Source: Nematostella vectensis
Taxonomy: Eukaryota > Cnidaria > Anthozoa > Actiniaria > Edwardsiidae
Length of the DNA stretch: 64,000 nucleotides
Assembly: GCF_932526225.1 (NCBI RefSeq)
Contig: NC_064045.1
Span: 13,324,442 to 13,388,441 of the forward strand
Reading direction: 5' to 3'
Shown: positions 23,528 through 36,347 of the stretch, one piece after another
How positions within the stretch are numbered: position 1 is the stretch's first letter
Layout of the letters: each line of letters opens with the position of its first letter
Program-made: the position numbers and the translations under genes
Notes under the pieces: generated by a model
What the model was told of the DNA's origin: nothing
Seen by the model: the letters and a program-made list of their open reading frames with translations, nothing else
Databases searched by the model: none

Positions 23528-24725
23528 GAACAGTAACTGAGGAGGACACAGCACGGCATGAGGATTACAAGAAAAGTGGAGAAATGTTACGAATCCAGAC
23601 CATGTACGTCTAGCAAACACCATTATATCGCTGTGAAATGCTTTTGCTCTTATAAACCCACAGGAGGTTGTCGTTGATGAGCTATACACAAACTTGCAGC
23701 CCATTTTATCTTCTACGTCTTACATTACCGCAGCACCTATTTTGGATAGGAGACTCCAGGTGGGATAGGGAACGACGAGACCGCACACGCTATGTTAGTT
23801 AGATTAACGGAACACCCACCCCTTGTCGGCCGTTATAAGACTGATGTCTGACCACGGAACACAGGTTCTGGAAAAATCGTTTGTTTTTGTGGAGGAAGGA
23901 AAAGCGGAGATCGCCCCCCCCCCCCCCCCCCCCCTAAAATAAATAAATAAATGAATAAATAAATGAGTAAATAAATAAATGAATCAATAAAAGGAAGATA
24001 AAAAGAACTCGTCGTAACCTGGAATCGAACCCCGAACCCGGTGAGAGTTCCGGACACTGCAACTATGCTCTGCGACCCCCATAGTCTGTCATCCACTCCA
24101 CTACCGTTTTTGAAACGGGAAATACTTTTGACACCTGATTCATCCCTATTCCTCCATGTCCCTATACTACTATCAGATTTGCGAAAATATATATCTATAT
24201 CAAATTTTCAACTCATACACATGAAATTATTTTATTTCGATTCAGTTTTTCAGGTCAAGGCTTGCTGAGATAATTGAGTATAAATATGCTGAAGATTGTC
24301 CTTTGGTTTTGCAGGATATAACATAGTAACCATGACAACCACTTTCTTGTTCATGTTACTTTAGAATATTTAATCCATCTATGAGTATTCTGCAAGATCA
24401 AAATCAAGTCTTTTTTCAAGTTTAGTGGTAAATACGAAGTCTATGGCTAGGTTATTCCACGAAACGTCTCTTTTGACAAAAATGTTCGTCCTATAAGACA
24501 TCACGTTACCTTGTAGCGAATAGAGCTTGTATACTTTTTCAGACCCCCCAGTCTGCTGCTTGTGTTTTTCATTGATTCAAGTAACATTGGTCACTATTTT
24601 TGACATATGTCTTTTTGAAAACAAATTTCTCCTTTTGGTTTACCAATTGCCAAAGATATATACAAAAGATTTTTCTTATGTCTATGAAGCTTTTACAATT
24701 GTAAGAATAGCGGGCTCTCTAAATA
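23528..24725. other. Intergenic region downstream of UBE2O
   Basis: Holds a poly-C tract (about 23914-23934), an AAAT-type microsatellite (about 23937-23990) and a tRNA-derived SINE head, listed separately. The rest, from 24100 to 24725, is A/T-rich and may contain the UBE2O 3' UTR. No other gene was recognised. Confidence 0.5.
23937..24090 (-). mobile_element. tRNA-derived SINE
   Basis: Read on the minus strand, 24090-24012 resembles a tRNA: a degenerate A-box area (GGTCGCAGAGCATAGTTGCA), the CCGGAACTCTCACCGGG region and a strong B box, GGTTCGATTCC-like. The downstream side is a T-rich then (TTTA)n tail, as expected for a SINE. The anticodon arm is not convincing, so this is a SINE and not a tRNA gene. 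Confidence 0.6.
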
Positions 24726-27700
24726 TCACTGCACAGCGTCCTTCTCTTCTTTCTCGGGTAACGCCGGGATACCAGCTTGTTTCGCCTCCAGCCAGGCTTG
24801 TTTAAACTTCTCCAGACTTCTATTTAGACTTGTACAAAATCCTTTAGACAAAGGAAACAATAGGAAATCAGGCAGATTTTTCATCGCTTCTGGTTTGCCT
24901 GTGGCGTTTACTCCAGGTTCATTACCTCCGTCCTTAGCAACGGAACTCGCCTGCTCAACCACAACAGAATCTTCCTTCTCCTTAGAAAGGTCTTTGTCTT
25001 TAGCAACGGAAATTTCTTTATCCTTAACAACAGGAGGTATTTTGTTCTTAGAATCACTATTAGTTTCACTCTTTGTTACGTCACTTGTTCCATCCTTAGT
25101 AACGAAGACCGCTGGCCCCTCGTAGTGTTTGATCCAATAGGACAGCTTTTGGATGAGCCTATCAAAAATGAAATACATCGTCAACCTCGTCAGCTAGACG
25201 CCATATTGAAAATTACCCAAAAGACCCTGGGGACGAGGTTGATACATCGTTATATCTCCCCCACCTCGCCATTCAGAAATGACCCACGATCTAAAGTAAA
25301 TCCGACGTGAATGTCGCGTGTGTTCATACGCAGTAACTGCTATGCAGAGGAAATGTTCATTCTAGCGTCGTTTAATCACTTCGGAATTTGGCACGATTCT
25401 ATTCTAAGGTGCAAAATGCTGCAGTCATTGCTCTCTGTTACTGGTGTGATTTTAAAATACCCATAAAAAATAAAACAATTTTACCACTCAAGTCGCTTAT
25501 CCTATTAAGGTACAAAAAGCACAGACTCTGTCCAAAATAGTCCCCGCTATACCATTTCTACACTACAAAGCTACTCACGAGTCTGCATTCTGCATGAAGT
25601 GCTGTACGACCTCATTCTCGAATCCCTCAGGGGGTCGGCGCAGTATTCTCTCCATTGATTGCAAGAGCTTTAAGACCACCATCTCGTTATACAAACGGCT
25701 ATTCTCCAAACCCTCGGCTGTGCCTCGTTGCTTCTCGTATCCGGCCTCGTTAAAGTAAGGTTCGTCATTCAATATGAGTCCTAATGGCACAAACATGAGA
25801 AAGGTACGAAACTGAGCAACTAAATAGCAGAAAATTGAACTTTTTCTGAATTATTATCGGTCGTGCCAGATTGTCATGCGGGTAGTAATGTGACATTTTG
25901 CTAAATGGCGTGACATTTTTCTTATATGGCGTTTCGTGACATTTTTGTTTCAATTCTATGCTAACTTCGCGACGCGCAGCGTTACATGGTTACATGGTGA
26001 TGTCAAGAATGTAAAGTGGTGTTACATGGCATTACTAGCGTGACGTTGTGTTACATGACATTACTAGCGTGATGTTGTGTTACATGGCATTACTAACGTG
26101 ACGTTGTGTTACATGACATTACTAACGTGACGTTGTGTTACATGACATTATTAACGTGACGTTGTGCTACATGGCGTTACTAACGTGACGTTGAGTTACA
26201 TGGTATTACTAACAAGACGTTGTGTTACATGGCATTACTAACGTGACGTTGTGTTACATGGCATTACTAACGTGACGTTGTGTTACATAGTTTTACTAAC
26301 GTGACCTTGTGTTACATGGCATTACTAACGTGACGTTGTGTTACATGGCATTACTAACGTGACGTTGTGTTACATGGTATTACTAACAAGACGTTGTGTT
26401 ACATGACATTACTAACGTGACGTTGTGTTACATGGCATTACTAACGTGACGTTGTGTTACATGGTATTACTAACAAGACGTTGTGTAACATGGCAGTACT
26501 AGCGTGATGTTGTGTAACATGGCATTACTAACGTGACGTTGTGTTACATGGCATTACCAACGTGACGTTGTGTTACATGGCATTACTAACGTGACGTTGT
26601 GTTACATGACATTACTAGCGTGATGTTGTGTTACATGGCATTACTAACGTGACGTTGTGTTACATGGCATTACTAACGTGACGTTGTGTTACATGGCGTG
26701 GCGTTACTAGCGTGACGTTGTGTTACATGACATTACTAACGTGACGTTGTGTTACATGGTATTACTAACAAGACGTTGTGTTACATGGCATTACTAACGT
26801 GACGTTGTGTTACATGGTATTACTAATAAGACGTTGTGTTATATGGTATTACTAACAAGACGTTGTGTTACATGGCATTACTAACCTGACGTTGTGTTAC
26901 ATGACATTACTAACGTGACGTTGTTTTACATGGCGTTACTAACGTGACGTTGTGTTACATGGCATTATTAACGTGACGTTGTGTTACATAGTTTTACTAA
27001 CGTGACGTTGTGTTACATAGTTTTACTAATGAGACGTTGTGTTACAGGGTGTTCCTAACGTGAGCTGTGTTTCATGGTGTTACTGATGGGAGGTTGTGTT
27101 ACATGGCGTTACGAAGGTGACGTCGGTTAAATTGTGTTACTAACGCGACGTTGAGTTACATGAGGCTAATAACGCCACGTGTTTAATGGCGTTATTAACG
27201 TTACTCTGTGTTACATAGCGTTACTTACATGACGTTGTGTTACTTGACGTTGCGTTACCTTGTACTGATATGAGAACTTGGAGGATATTAGACTTGGAAG
27301 TCCAGATCTCGCTACCGCGTCCCGTCCAAGTCCCGAGCAGACTCACGCATACTTTTCCATCTTCGTAAAGGTTCGGATTCAGTCGGCCGTTACACATGGA
27401 GAGGTAGTGGAAGCTCGGTGGGGCGTCGGGGTAGTTCGCCGGGAGAAGAATGTCAAATGCAAAGAGTCCATGATCGTAAGGTGTACCGGCGGGTCCCTCT
27501 ATCATTACGCGGAAGATGTCCTGGGATGGGAAATAAACGTGTGATTGGGGAGTATGGAATCACAACAAAGATAACTTAAAACAACAGAAAACAAATGGGT
27601 GGACTGGAGCATGAAGTCATATGAAAGAGTTCCTTGAATTAATGGAGACAAAAAATGCGATTGAAGTATGGAATCAGACAATAGAGTTCCTGGAATAAAT

Positions 27701-30700
27701 AGAAAACAGTGAATGGAGTATGGAGTCACGCGAAAGTGTTCCTGGAATAAATAGAAAACAGTGATTGGAGTATGGAATCAGACGATAGAGTTCCTGGAAT
27801 AAATGTAAACAAATAGGTGACTGGAGTATGGAATCACGAGAAAGTGTTCCTGGGATAAACAGAAAACAGTGATTGGAGTATGGAAACAAACGATAGAGTT
27901 CCTGAAATTAATAGAAAAAAAATAGGTGACTGGAGCATGGAATCATGCGATCGAGTTCCTTGAATAAATAGAAACAAATACGTGATCCGGACGGACGGTC
28001 AGGCGGACAGTTGTTACCATTCTATCCTCGTATCCGCGGACGAGAATGCCCTCTGGGAGAGAGCTCTGAAGAAGCATCAACTCCTTGCGCAGACACGACA
28101 AGAACTTGCGCTGATTCTCGGGGCTGAAAGTCGTGTTCTTGAAAGCATGGCTCGTAGGTACAGACTCGATCATCATGAACGCTGTCACATAACCACCATG
28201 ATTAGTAACCTTGTTACACAATAACCATTATTAGTAACGCTGTCACACTATAACCATTATTAGTAACGCTGTCACACAATAACCATTTTAGCAACACTGT
28301 CACACAATAACCATTATAAGTAACCTTGTTACACAATAACCATTATTAGTAACCCTGCCACACAATAACCATTTTACCAACGCTGTCACACAATCACCAT
28401 TATTAATAACCTTGTTTCACAATAACCATAATTAGTAACCTTGTTACACAATTACCATTATCAGCAACGCTGTCACACAATAACTATTATTAGTAACGCT
28501 GTAATACAATAACCAGTTTAGCAACGCTGTCACAAAATAACCATTATTAGCAATGTTGTCACACAATAACCATTATTAGTAACGCTGTCACACAATAACC
28601 ATCATTAGTAACCTTGTTACACAATTACCATTATCAGTAACGCTGTTACACAATAACTATTATTAGTAACGCTGTAACACAATACCTATTTTAGCAACGC
28701 TGTCACAAAATAACCATTATAAGTAACGTTGTCACACAATAACCTATTTAGCAACGCTGTCACACGAAACCATTACTAGTAACGCTGTTACACAATAACC
28801 ATTATTAGTAACCTTGTTACACAATAACCATTATTAGTAACGCGGTCACACAATAACCATTTTAGCAACGCTGTCATACAATTACCATTATTAGTAACCT
28901 TGTTACACAATAACAATTTTAGTAACGCTGTCACACAATAACTACTATTAGTAACCTTGTTAAACAATAACCATCATTAGTAACCTTGTTACACAATTAC
29001 CATTATCAGTAACGCTGTTACACAATTACCATTATTAGTAACGCTGTAACACAATAACCATTTTAGCAACGCTGTTACACAATAACCATTATTAGTAACC
29101 ACCTTGTTACACAATAACCATTACTAGTAACGCTGTCAAACAATAACCATTATTAGTAATCTTGTTAAACAATAACCATAATTAGTAACCTTGTTACACA
29201 ATTACCATTATCAGTAACGCTGTTACACAATTACCATTATTAGTGACGCTGTAACACAATAACCATTTTAGCAACGCTGTCACAAAATAACCATTATTAG
29301 TAACGCTGTCACACAGCAAATTTTATGAGCGACTCATTGCACCCTTTGTAATAATAAAGGCTGTCACGCAACAAGTAACAAGCCACTACATCACAGCGTC
29401 ACAAATACGAGATCATTTACGGAGGGTGGGCGTAAGGATTTACAGTGATGCGGTTTTGTAGTTTGTTTTTTTTTCTCCTTGAGATCTCAGTTAACACCAA
29501 GACACAGGGTTCCCGTTGAGCGAATTCTTGTATTAGTGATCTTGCATCCTCGGAAAAGCAGGGATTTTCCCCCGTGGGTGAAAAGCTATGGGTTTCCAAG
29601 GTGCTACTGATTAAAATACCTAAACACGCTTACCGGGGTTTCTATTGGATATAATTTCATTGATTTTATTCCTTTCATCATTAATGGTGTCATCATTCTC
29701 CCCAGTCCCTTGCTCTCGCTGCGCGGTCTCGGCCTCGGGCGAGCCGTAACTAATGATCGAGTCACGTGGCTCCTCGTCAGAGCTGACATCACTGGCAGTT
29801 TCCCATTCGTCATCATCGTTCTCGTCACCACCAGATTCCTGGCTACCGACAGTAAAGGACTGACCGTCCTCCTACAATAGGGAGTAGTTATGTAAGACGC
29901 CTGGTCTTACATAACTACTCCCTATTGTAGGACGACGGTGCGTACTCCCCCCCCCCCCCTCCCCACAACAAATCCTGTGTACGTGCATGATCAAGGATCC
30001 GGCGCTTAATTCAGGTACGCTTGCAAAGACCACTGGGTCTCCGAGCGTGGTAAGACGGCGGACTGCCGACTGTTATCGAGCATAAACTATGTATCGAGAA
30101 AGAAAACCGGAGAACCCGAAGGAAATAAACCTACCCAAGTAAAGGCGAACTAACAAACTTCAATTAAGAGTATCACTAGAAAAAACACAGACAAGCTGAA
30201 AATATCCCTTTGACTAGATAGTTACGACTTCATTAGCGCTTCCCGCTTGAATTACCTATTGCCCTATTGTCGCCTCGCGCTCGGTTCTGCCGATACCCAA
30301 TACTATACAAACAAAAGTACTCAAAAGTTTTTAAAGAAGCGTAAAATGTTCAGTATTAACAAATGTTTTGATTAATTCACGCATTCAACTACTTCCCTCA
30401 AGTCGCAACTTGAAATTCAACACGAAACCCAGTCGTGAGAGGCAGACACTACTCAAGTAAGCCCTGCCACTATTCATCACCCCCACCCCGACTGGTTCAC
30501 CCTCCCCTCCCCCCATATTAATCCCACGCGCGATCGACCAGCACTTTGACCTCTGGGTCTACTTTGTAGAGCTCTTGAGGCTTCACATGCGACCGCGATC
30601 CGTCTATCCAGAGGATGTGCACATTACCCGCCTCGTCAATTGACGCCACCTAAAATAAAAAGCATTCACATTTTGTGACGGGAGGAAAACCAGAAAACCC

Positions 30701-33700
30701 GGAGGGAAACTCTCACATCGAACGAGAAAACCATCAAACTTAACTCAAGACGGAACCGAACCTGGGACCCGACGGTACAGGCACAACAGAGCGACGCTCA
30801 GCTAACCGCGCTTCCCACTCAGGAGTAGGCGTGGTCTCACCGACCTACCTTTCCTGACCCCATTTTAATTACCTGTCCGACACATGAAGAGGGCGTAGCC
30901 GCCACCTCCTCCTCATTGTGGAGTGACAAGTCGTCCGGTGGAGTCACGCGGACCGCGATATCACCAGCGTTGAAGACAAAGTCAGGATGTTCCGCGATGT
31001 CGTACACACTGATGTCATTCTCGGTACTGACTGCATGACCGTCACGTGTAAACCACCTGACGTTACACGTGCGTGACGCGCAGTCTGCGGTTAACACGGT
31101 GCCGTACAGCGACTGGTCAGCCGACTCTGCAACAGAGAAACAGACTGAATATCAATACAAGCAGCAGTTGTAATAACCTGATGTATATGACGCTTGGAAA
31201 ACGTCCGGTTTACTTCCCTTTCCCTCGACTTCTCCGGGAAAAAACGTGTTGAGGGAATGAGGTCCCTTTAACGTGGAGACACGGAAAAACATTCACGAGT
31301 CTTTGTGCTTGTCTGTGGGTAACAGCCTGGTACACTGTATTAGAACATTATCCCCCTCGCAATAACCCATATTCTGTATTGTAAAGGCGTAAAAAGAACA
31401 TATGGAAAATCCTCAGTGATTGAGTGTCTACCTAAGCAACTCATTATTACAGTCGATTTACACAAGAAAGCAGGTGACTTTTTGGGCCAAACTCGCGCGC
31501 GCCCGGCTTTTGGCGCCAAAATAACAAGAAGAAAAACTTATTCTGCGGTTACGAATCATCCAGAAGTTTATTTATCAGAAAGTTTTTATTTTTAATGATT
31601 TTTTTGTTTTGTTTTCGTCGCTCTATGGCGTGACTGACGGTGAGGCCGCAATCATTTCTGTGTTTATTTTAGTGTGGTTTTGTCAACCTGAAAGTCACGT
31701 GATTTCTTAGTGCAAGACGTCAATTGGCAAACGATCGTACATACTTTTATTGGCAAACGATCGTACATACACAACCTTGTGTTTATTTATAATTTCTAAA
31801 TTAACTCACCTCGTTTATCACTGATAAAGTCACCAGGAAAAAACTCTTGTTCATCGAGATGAAACACGGGGATGAGATCAGTAGATGAGATGTTCTCTTC
31901 ACGTGACCCGTCTTGCCAAATCACGTGTACAAGAGTCCTGGTACACGTGACTTCAACGCAGACTTTGTCCCCGACTCGCACTTGAATGGGCTGGGTAGCC
32001 TTGCGCTTGCGCTTGTTGCGTTTCCGCCTTCGTTTAGGGAACCTCATTGCTGTGGGGCCAGATGTAGGGTCATGTTTAGGGCCCTGGCTCCCAGTGCTTT
32101 TGTGCTTTGGCGTGGCGGAATCACCAAGATCGGAATCTTCGTCAGCATCACCCGAGTCATAGACATGATTTTGTGTTTCCCGCTTTCGCGTCTGAGCGCT
32201 TTGGCCCTTTCTATGCTGTACGACTGTCTCATCTTCCCCAGATAACACCAAGTTTTTCAGTTTCGAGACATCACCCAACATTTCATCTTCATCTTGATTC
32301 CTGGCGCCAGCAGTCTCTATATCAGCGGACTCATCTTCCATATTCTCAACTGACTCATCCACAGGGCCCTTAGCCCAGGCTCCTATCTCGCCGTCCTCTG
32401 GCAGAGAGTCTGAGTGGGGAGACTGGTACGAGGACGTGGCGTCATGGGTCTTGTCTAGTTGGAGGTCCATGTGGGAGAGGGGTTTGTTACAATGGCTAGC
32501 AACAAGATGCATGTCCCTTTCTTTAACCGTGTAGAACGCTTTATCGCCAATCTGGATACTTGCATGCTTGAAGTGGTTTACAAAGTTCAGCCTGGAAATC
32601 CAAGTATACTTCCTTAGTGTCATTTGGGAGTGGAGTTATGGGATAACATCGATGGAGGGGAATATTGGTTGACAAGCTGCAACAAAATCTTATTCTCAGT
32701 AATCTAAGGGTTTGTTGTATATGATCACATGTTCCCTTACTCTGATAACTGATCCTTGGTAATATAGGGGTCTGGCGGCATGAGACTTGTGTTTCCATCG
32801 TGACATGCTCCACATACCAGCCAGTTTACTTCACAAGAAACAACCTTCACCTGGAAACAAAGTTATGTTAAATGTCATGTCAAATCGGCAGATCAGAAAA
32901 CAAGGGAATGCATTTCACAAGAAACAACCTTCACCTGGAAACAAAGTTATGTTAAATGTCATGTCAAATTGTCAGATCAGAAAACAAGGGAATGCATTTC
33001 ACAAGAGACAAGCATGCTCAAGTCATACAAAAAGCAAGAAACAACCTTCACCTGGAAACAAAGTTATGTTAAATGTCATGTCAAATCGGCAGATCAGAAA
33101 ACAAGGGAATGCATTTCACAAGAGACAAGCATGCTCAAGTCATACAAAAAGCAAGAAACAACAAGAAGCAAGTGTTGTGTAGGGAAGCAAATGTTCTATG
33201 GGAGGCAGTACAGAGAGGCAGTAGAGAGAGGTACTATGACAAGCAGTACAGAGAGGCAGGACAGAGAGGCAAGCAGGCAGGAAAATGGTTGTTAAAGATT
33301 AAGCTTATCTTTTCACAAGCTCAGTGCTTCAGAGATTGGGCAGCCACTTCCTGTATCTATTTGACAATAACCAAAATTATTAATTGATTGATTATTACCT
33401 CTTCCACTGTAGCTTTGACCTGTGTTTGGTTGTGCAGAATGGGTTTAGTACCAGAGAGCCACTTTGCTTCCTTGAACACTTTAGCTGGTCCAGAGACTAA
33501 CTGCCCAGGGTAGTGTACCACAGAGTAGAATGGCGAGTCATCGTCTCTCTGATCTCCGAGATCGTACAGCATCTCTACTTGCTCACCTTCCAGACAGCAC
33601 CTTAAGCATTTTGTATGTAATTAGCAACAAGGATAAAAAAGATGATCATACCAGAACATGTTCACAGCTACCGAATAATCATTTAGAATCTTTCTATTTA

Positions 33701-34570
33701 CAGAAATCATAAATAATTTTAGTCATCATCACTATAACCATCATCACCATTATCATAATAAAAATCATCACCGCTATTATCATCACCATCATGCTCATCA
33801 TCTTCACCATCACCATCATAATAATAAAATCATCACCACTATTATAATTATTATCATCACCATCATAATCAGTAATATTATCACCACTATCATCATCATC
33901 TTCGTCATCATCACCATCATGCTCATCATCTTCACCATTACCATCATCATAAGAAAATCATCACCATTATTATAATAATTATCATCACCATCATAATCAG
34001 TATTATTTTCACCACTATTATCTTCATCATCATCACCATCATGCTCATCATCTTCACCATTACCATCATCATAATAAAATCATCACCACTATTATAATTA
34101 TTATCATCACCGTCATAATCATTTATTATCACCACTATCATCATCATCTTCGTAATCATGCTTATGATTGTCACCATCACCATCATAAGAGGGATACACA
34201 ACAGGGGGGGTCTGAGAAAGCCCAAAACGTCATACACAAAAATTACCATGGTTTAAACACTTGTAACATATTCCCAAGAACAAATTTCACAACAACATGG
34301 TGTCATAATCATTATAATTGTTCTCACCTTGCTCCATTCTTGACTCTTAAAACAAGTCTCAGTTCTGCCTCCATGATTTGACCAAGCCATGGTCCCAGTG
34401 TGACATGCACACCTTGCACCAGCTCCTGACGGAATAGACAACCATTGTCATCATCATCACCATCCATTATCATCCATTATCATCATCTGTCATCATCATT
34501 ATCATCATCATCAACCATTATCATCGTCATTATCATGATCCAAAATCATCATTATCATCCGTTAACATCA

Positions 34571-34606
<36 letters not shown>

Positions 34607-36347
34607 GATCATCATCATCATCAAACATTATTATCGTCATTATCATAATCCAAAATCACCACCATCCATTAACATCATCCATCATCATCATCTGTCATCA
34701 TCATTATCATCATCATCAAACATTATCTTCATTATCATGATCCAAAACCATCATCATCTATCATTGTCATCATCATCGTCAAATCATCATCATCACCCAG
34801 AATCGTCATGATCATCATGATGATCATTATCATTACCAATTTTATTATCATTATCATCATCCATAATAATCACCATCATCATTATGATCAGGTTCCCTAT
34901 TGAGGCACACCCATGTGATGGCTTTTTGTCATCTGGGTTCAGAGAGAGACAGCAACACCCAGACAAGACAGGAGAGTCTTACAAACCTGCAATGGGCTTA
35001 ACTCTCGACAATCAATATTTGTCACCACTTGATTGGCGGCTATCACTTTGACACTTGCTATAACCTCCACATCAGAAATGAATCCTTTCTGCTTAATTGG
35101 CCTTGACTGGTCTGCATGCTTGACAACATCGCCAGGAAGGAGTGACCTGTCTGCCAATTGTATCTGTAGAAATATTAGTATTATTTTTTGGATGACCACT
35201 TCACTGCTTGAAATGTAAATTTCCACAAGGAACAGGGGCAATTGGGCTGCCTTTAAAGTGAGGTATCTTTGGGGATTCTGGATTGGATCTTTCAATAACA
35301 TCAGCTCACATGAAAAAAATGAACAAAGAAAACATGTTTTTAAACTTATAATTGTCAACTGCAAAGAAAGAATGAAGAATTGAAAACATACAAAAACAAA
35401 TATCAAAAGATACTTATTGACTATCTTTTGATCAAAGCAGAAACATTGTTGGTAAATAAAATAATTTTATTACCCACTACAAGCAGGGGAATATACATCT
35501 GTATTTTTCTAGAAACAATTTTGTTTTTTTTAAATTTTTACAGGTATTTCTTTTGGTTTACCTTTTGTTGGTAAATTGGATAGATATTAAAGTGTCTCAT
35601 ATATCAATAATAAAATATTGACTTCTTTTTTTTATATGGATGAGTACTTAGTATTGATACATTATGTATTTAATTAGATATAACTGAATTAAAAGGATAC
35701 TACATTGTCAGGTGACACAGAGATGACATAACCGCTATTAAAAAATAAAACCAATTATACTAAAATATTAATGATACATTGAATTTGTTTAATTTTAAAA
35801 AAACGATCGTTTCATGCATCCCGACTATGTCACGCTTGTATAAGAAAGAAAGCCCAAGAAGCCATCTTAGTTTTATTGCAAGGCATCGGTAAAAACATCC
35901 TTGATTGTCGAGACAGATCATGGATTTATTCATTACCACGACCAAACAATTCCTGTTTGGACAGGAAAAAAGACAATCGTCGCTTTTATTCAAGGCAAAT
36001 CAGCTAACTCTTTTGTAAAAAAAAATCAGACCTGCCAAATAAATCAACCAATTTTATGAGCTTATAAAAATGTGATCTTATTATCGAAACCGAAGATAAA
36101 CTTAAATCTTCATGATTTATTAAGGTATCGCAACATTTTGAATTACACAAACCTTTGATATAGATACAGTTTCTTCTTGCCCTGATGGGTACCAGCAAAC
36201 AACGATTTGTCCCTTTTTTAGTGCCTCGTCCTCGCTATCTGATTCGTCTTCTGATGACGCTTCTGCGTCTTGTAACACCAAACCTAAGTTTCCATGTGAG
36301 TTTTTCACGATATCTTCAGCGTAAACACAGCATTCTGCGTACGCCAT
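24726..36347 (-). CDS. UBE2O: UBE2O, large E3-independent ubiquitin-conjugating enzyme, 13 exons
   Basis: Hybrid E2/E3 enzyme that ubiquitinates orphan and basic proteins. Exons in transcript order: 36153-36347, 34987-35163, 34328-34425, 33399-33600, 32741-32850, 31810-32591, 30873-31126, 30551-30649, 29634-29871, 28018-28181, 27259-27520, 25579-25780, 24726-25158. All phases join, giving about 1071 residues (human about 1290). N-terminal conserved regions hold SH3-like repeats ([26 protein letters not shown]). A basic stretch ([11 protein letters not shown]) in exon 6 resembles the nuclear signal. Exons 10-12 form the UBC domain, with the catalytic Cys near residue 831 in [16 protein letters not shown]. 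The C-terminal exon is acidic and lysine-rich. The donor of exon 8 (GAG|GTCAAA) is weak and was fixed by phase and by the copy at 15.3 kb. Confidence 0.95.
25981..27256. repeat. 29-bp satellite filling the UBE2O intron between exons 11 and 12
   Basis: About 42 copies of a unit like ACGTGACGTTGTGTTACATG plus GCATTACTA. Copies degrade towards 27050-27250. The array runs to the donor of exon 11: the donor sequence GTAACGCAACGTCAAGTAAC is itself satellite-derived on the coding strand. Confidence 0.95.
27540..27990. repeat. About 55-bp tandem repeat filling the UBE2O intron between exons 10 and 11
   Basis: About eight diverged copies of a unit with GGAGTATGGAATCA, AGAGTTCCTGGAATAAATAG and AAAACAGTGA. 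Short ORFs on the minus strand are repeat artefacts. Confidence 0.9.
28190..29325. repeat. 29-bp satellite filling the UBE2O intron between exons 9 and 10
   Basis: About 38 copies of a unit like AACCATTATTAGTAACGCTG plus TCACACAAT, with variants carrying TTTTAGCAACGC or CCTTGTTACAC. On the coding strand each unit contains TGTGACAG|CG, the same bases that form the acceptor of exon 10 (28182-28183). It is distantly related, in inverted orientation, to the 25981-27256 array. Confidence 0.95.
29871..29931. repeat. Perfect 28-bp palindrome at the acceptor of UBE2O exon 9
   Basis: CCTACAATAGGGAGTAGTTA and the next eight bases (29871-29898) return as an exact reverse complement at 29904-29931, with a 5-base loop. 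The left arm contains the splice acceptor of the 29634-29871 exon, so the acceptor exists in both orientations. The first exon bases are also partly copied just beyond the right arm (GACGACGGT). Confidence 0.95.
30748..30825 (-). mobile_element. tRNA-derived SINE head in a UBE2O intron
   Basis: On the minus strand this reads GCGGTTAGCTGAGCGTCGCT, an A-box-like block, then GTACCGTCGGGTCCC and a B-box-like GGTTCGGTTCCG. The structure matches the 5' part of a tRNA-derived SINE. It lies in the intron between exons 7 and 8, in gene orientation. Confidence 0.6.
32836..33165. repeat. Tandem duplication carrying the UBE2O exon 5 splice acceptor, 3 copies
   Basis: Three copies of an 84- to 118-bp unit containing AAACAACCTTCACCTGGAAA, then CAAAGTTATGTTAAATGTCA, then AGAAAACAAGGGAATGCATT. 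On the coding strand each contains TTTGTTTCCAG|GTGAAGGTTG, the acceptor and first bases of exon 5. Acceptor copies lie at 32851-32852 (used), 32935-32936 and 33052-33053. Confidence 0.9.
33721..34185. repeat. Imperfect ATC/CAT microsatellite in a UBE2O intron
   Basis: Long stretch of ATCATCACC-type triplets with higher-order repeats of about 120 bases containing TGCTCATCATCTTCACCAT. It lies in the intron between exons 3 and 4. Confidence 0.9.
34444..34890. repeat. Second ATC/CAT microsatellite in a UBE2O intron
   Basis: Triplet repeat like the previous one, in the intron between exons 2 and 3. ORFs on both strands here (poly-Ile/His/Ser) are not genes. Confidence 0.9.

Noticed and set aside
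24012-24090. Possible functional tRNA gene
   Set aside because: Only the B-box area is good; no proper anticodon arm or acceptor pairing was found, and a SINE-like tail follows.
25981-29325. CRISPR-like regular 29-bp direct repeats
   Set aside because: The repeats are contiguous with no unique spacers, the organism is a eukaryote with introns, and no cas genes are present; these are satellites.
29417-29599. Extra UBE2O exon between exons 9 and 10
   Set aside because: An acceptor-like AG precedes it, but the phase from exon 9 leads to a stop, while exon 9 to the acceptor at 28182 joins in phase.
33947-34249. Met/Ile/Val-rich minus-strand ORF
   Set aside because: Translation of the ATC/CAT microsatellite in a UBE2O intron.
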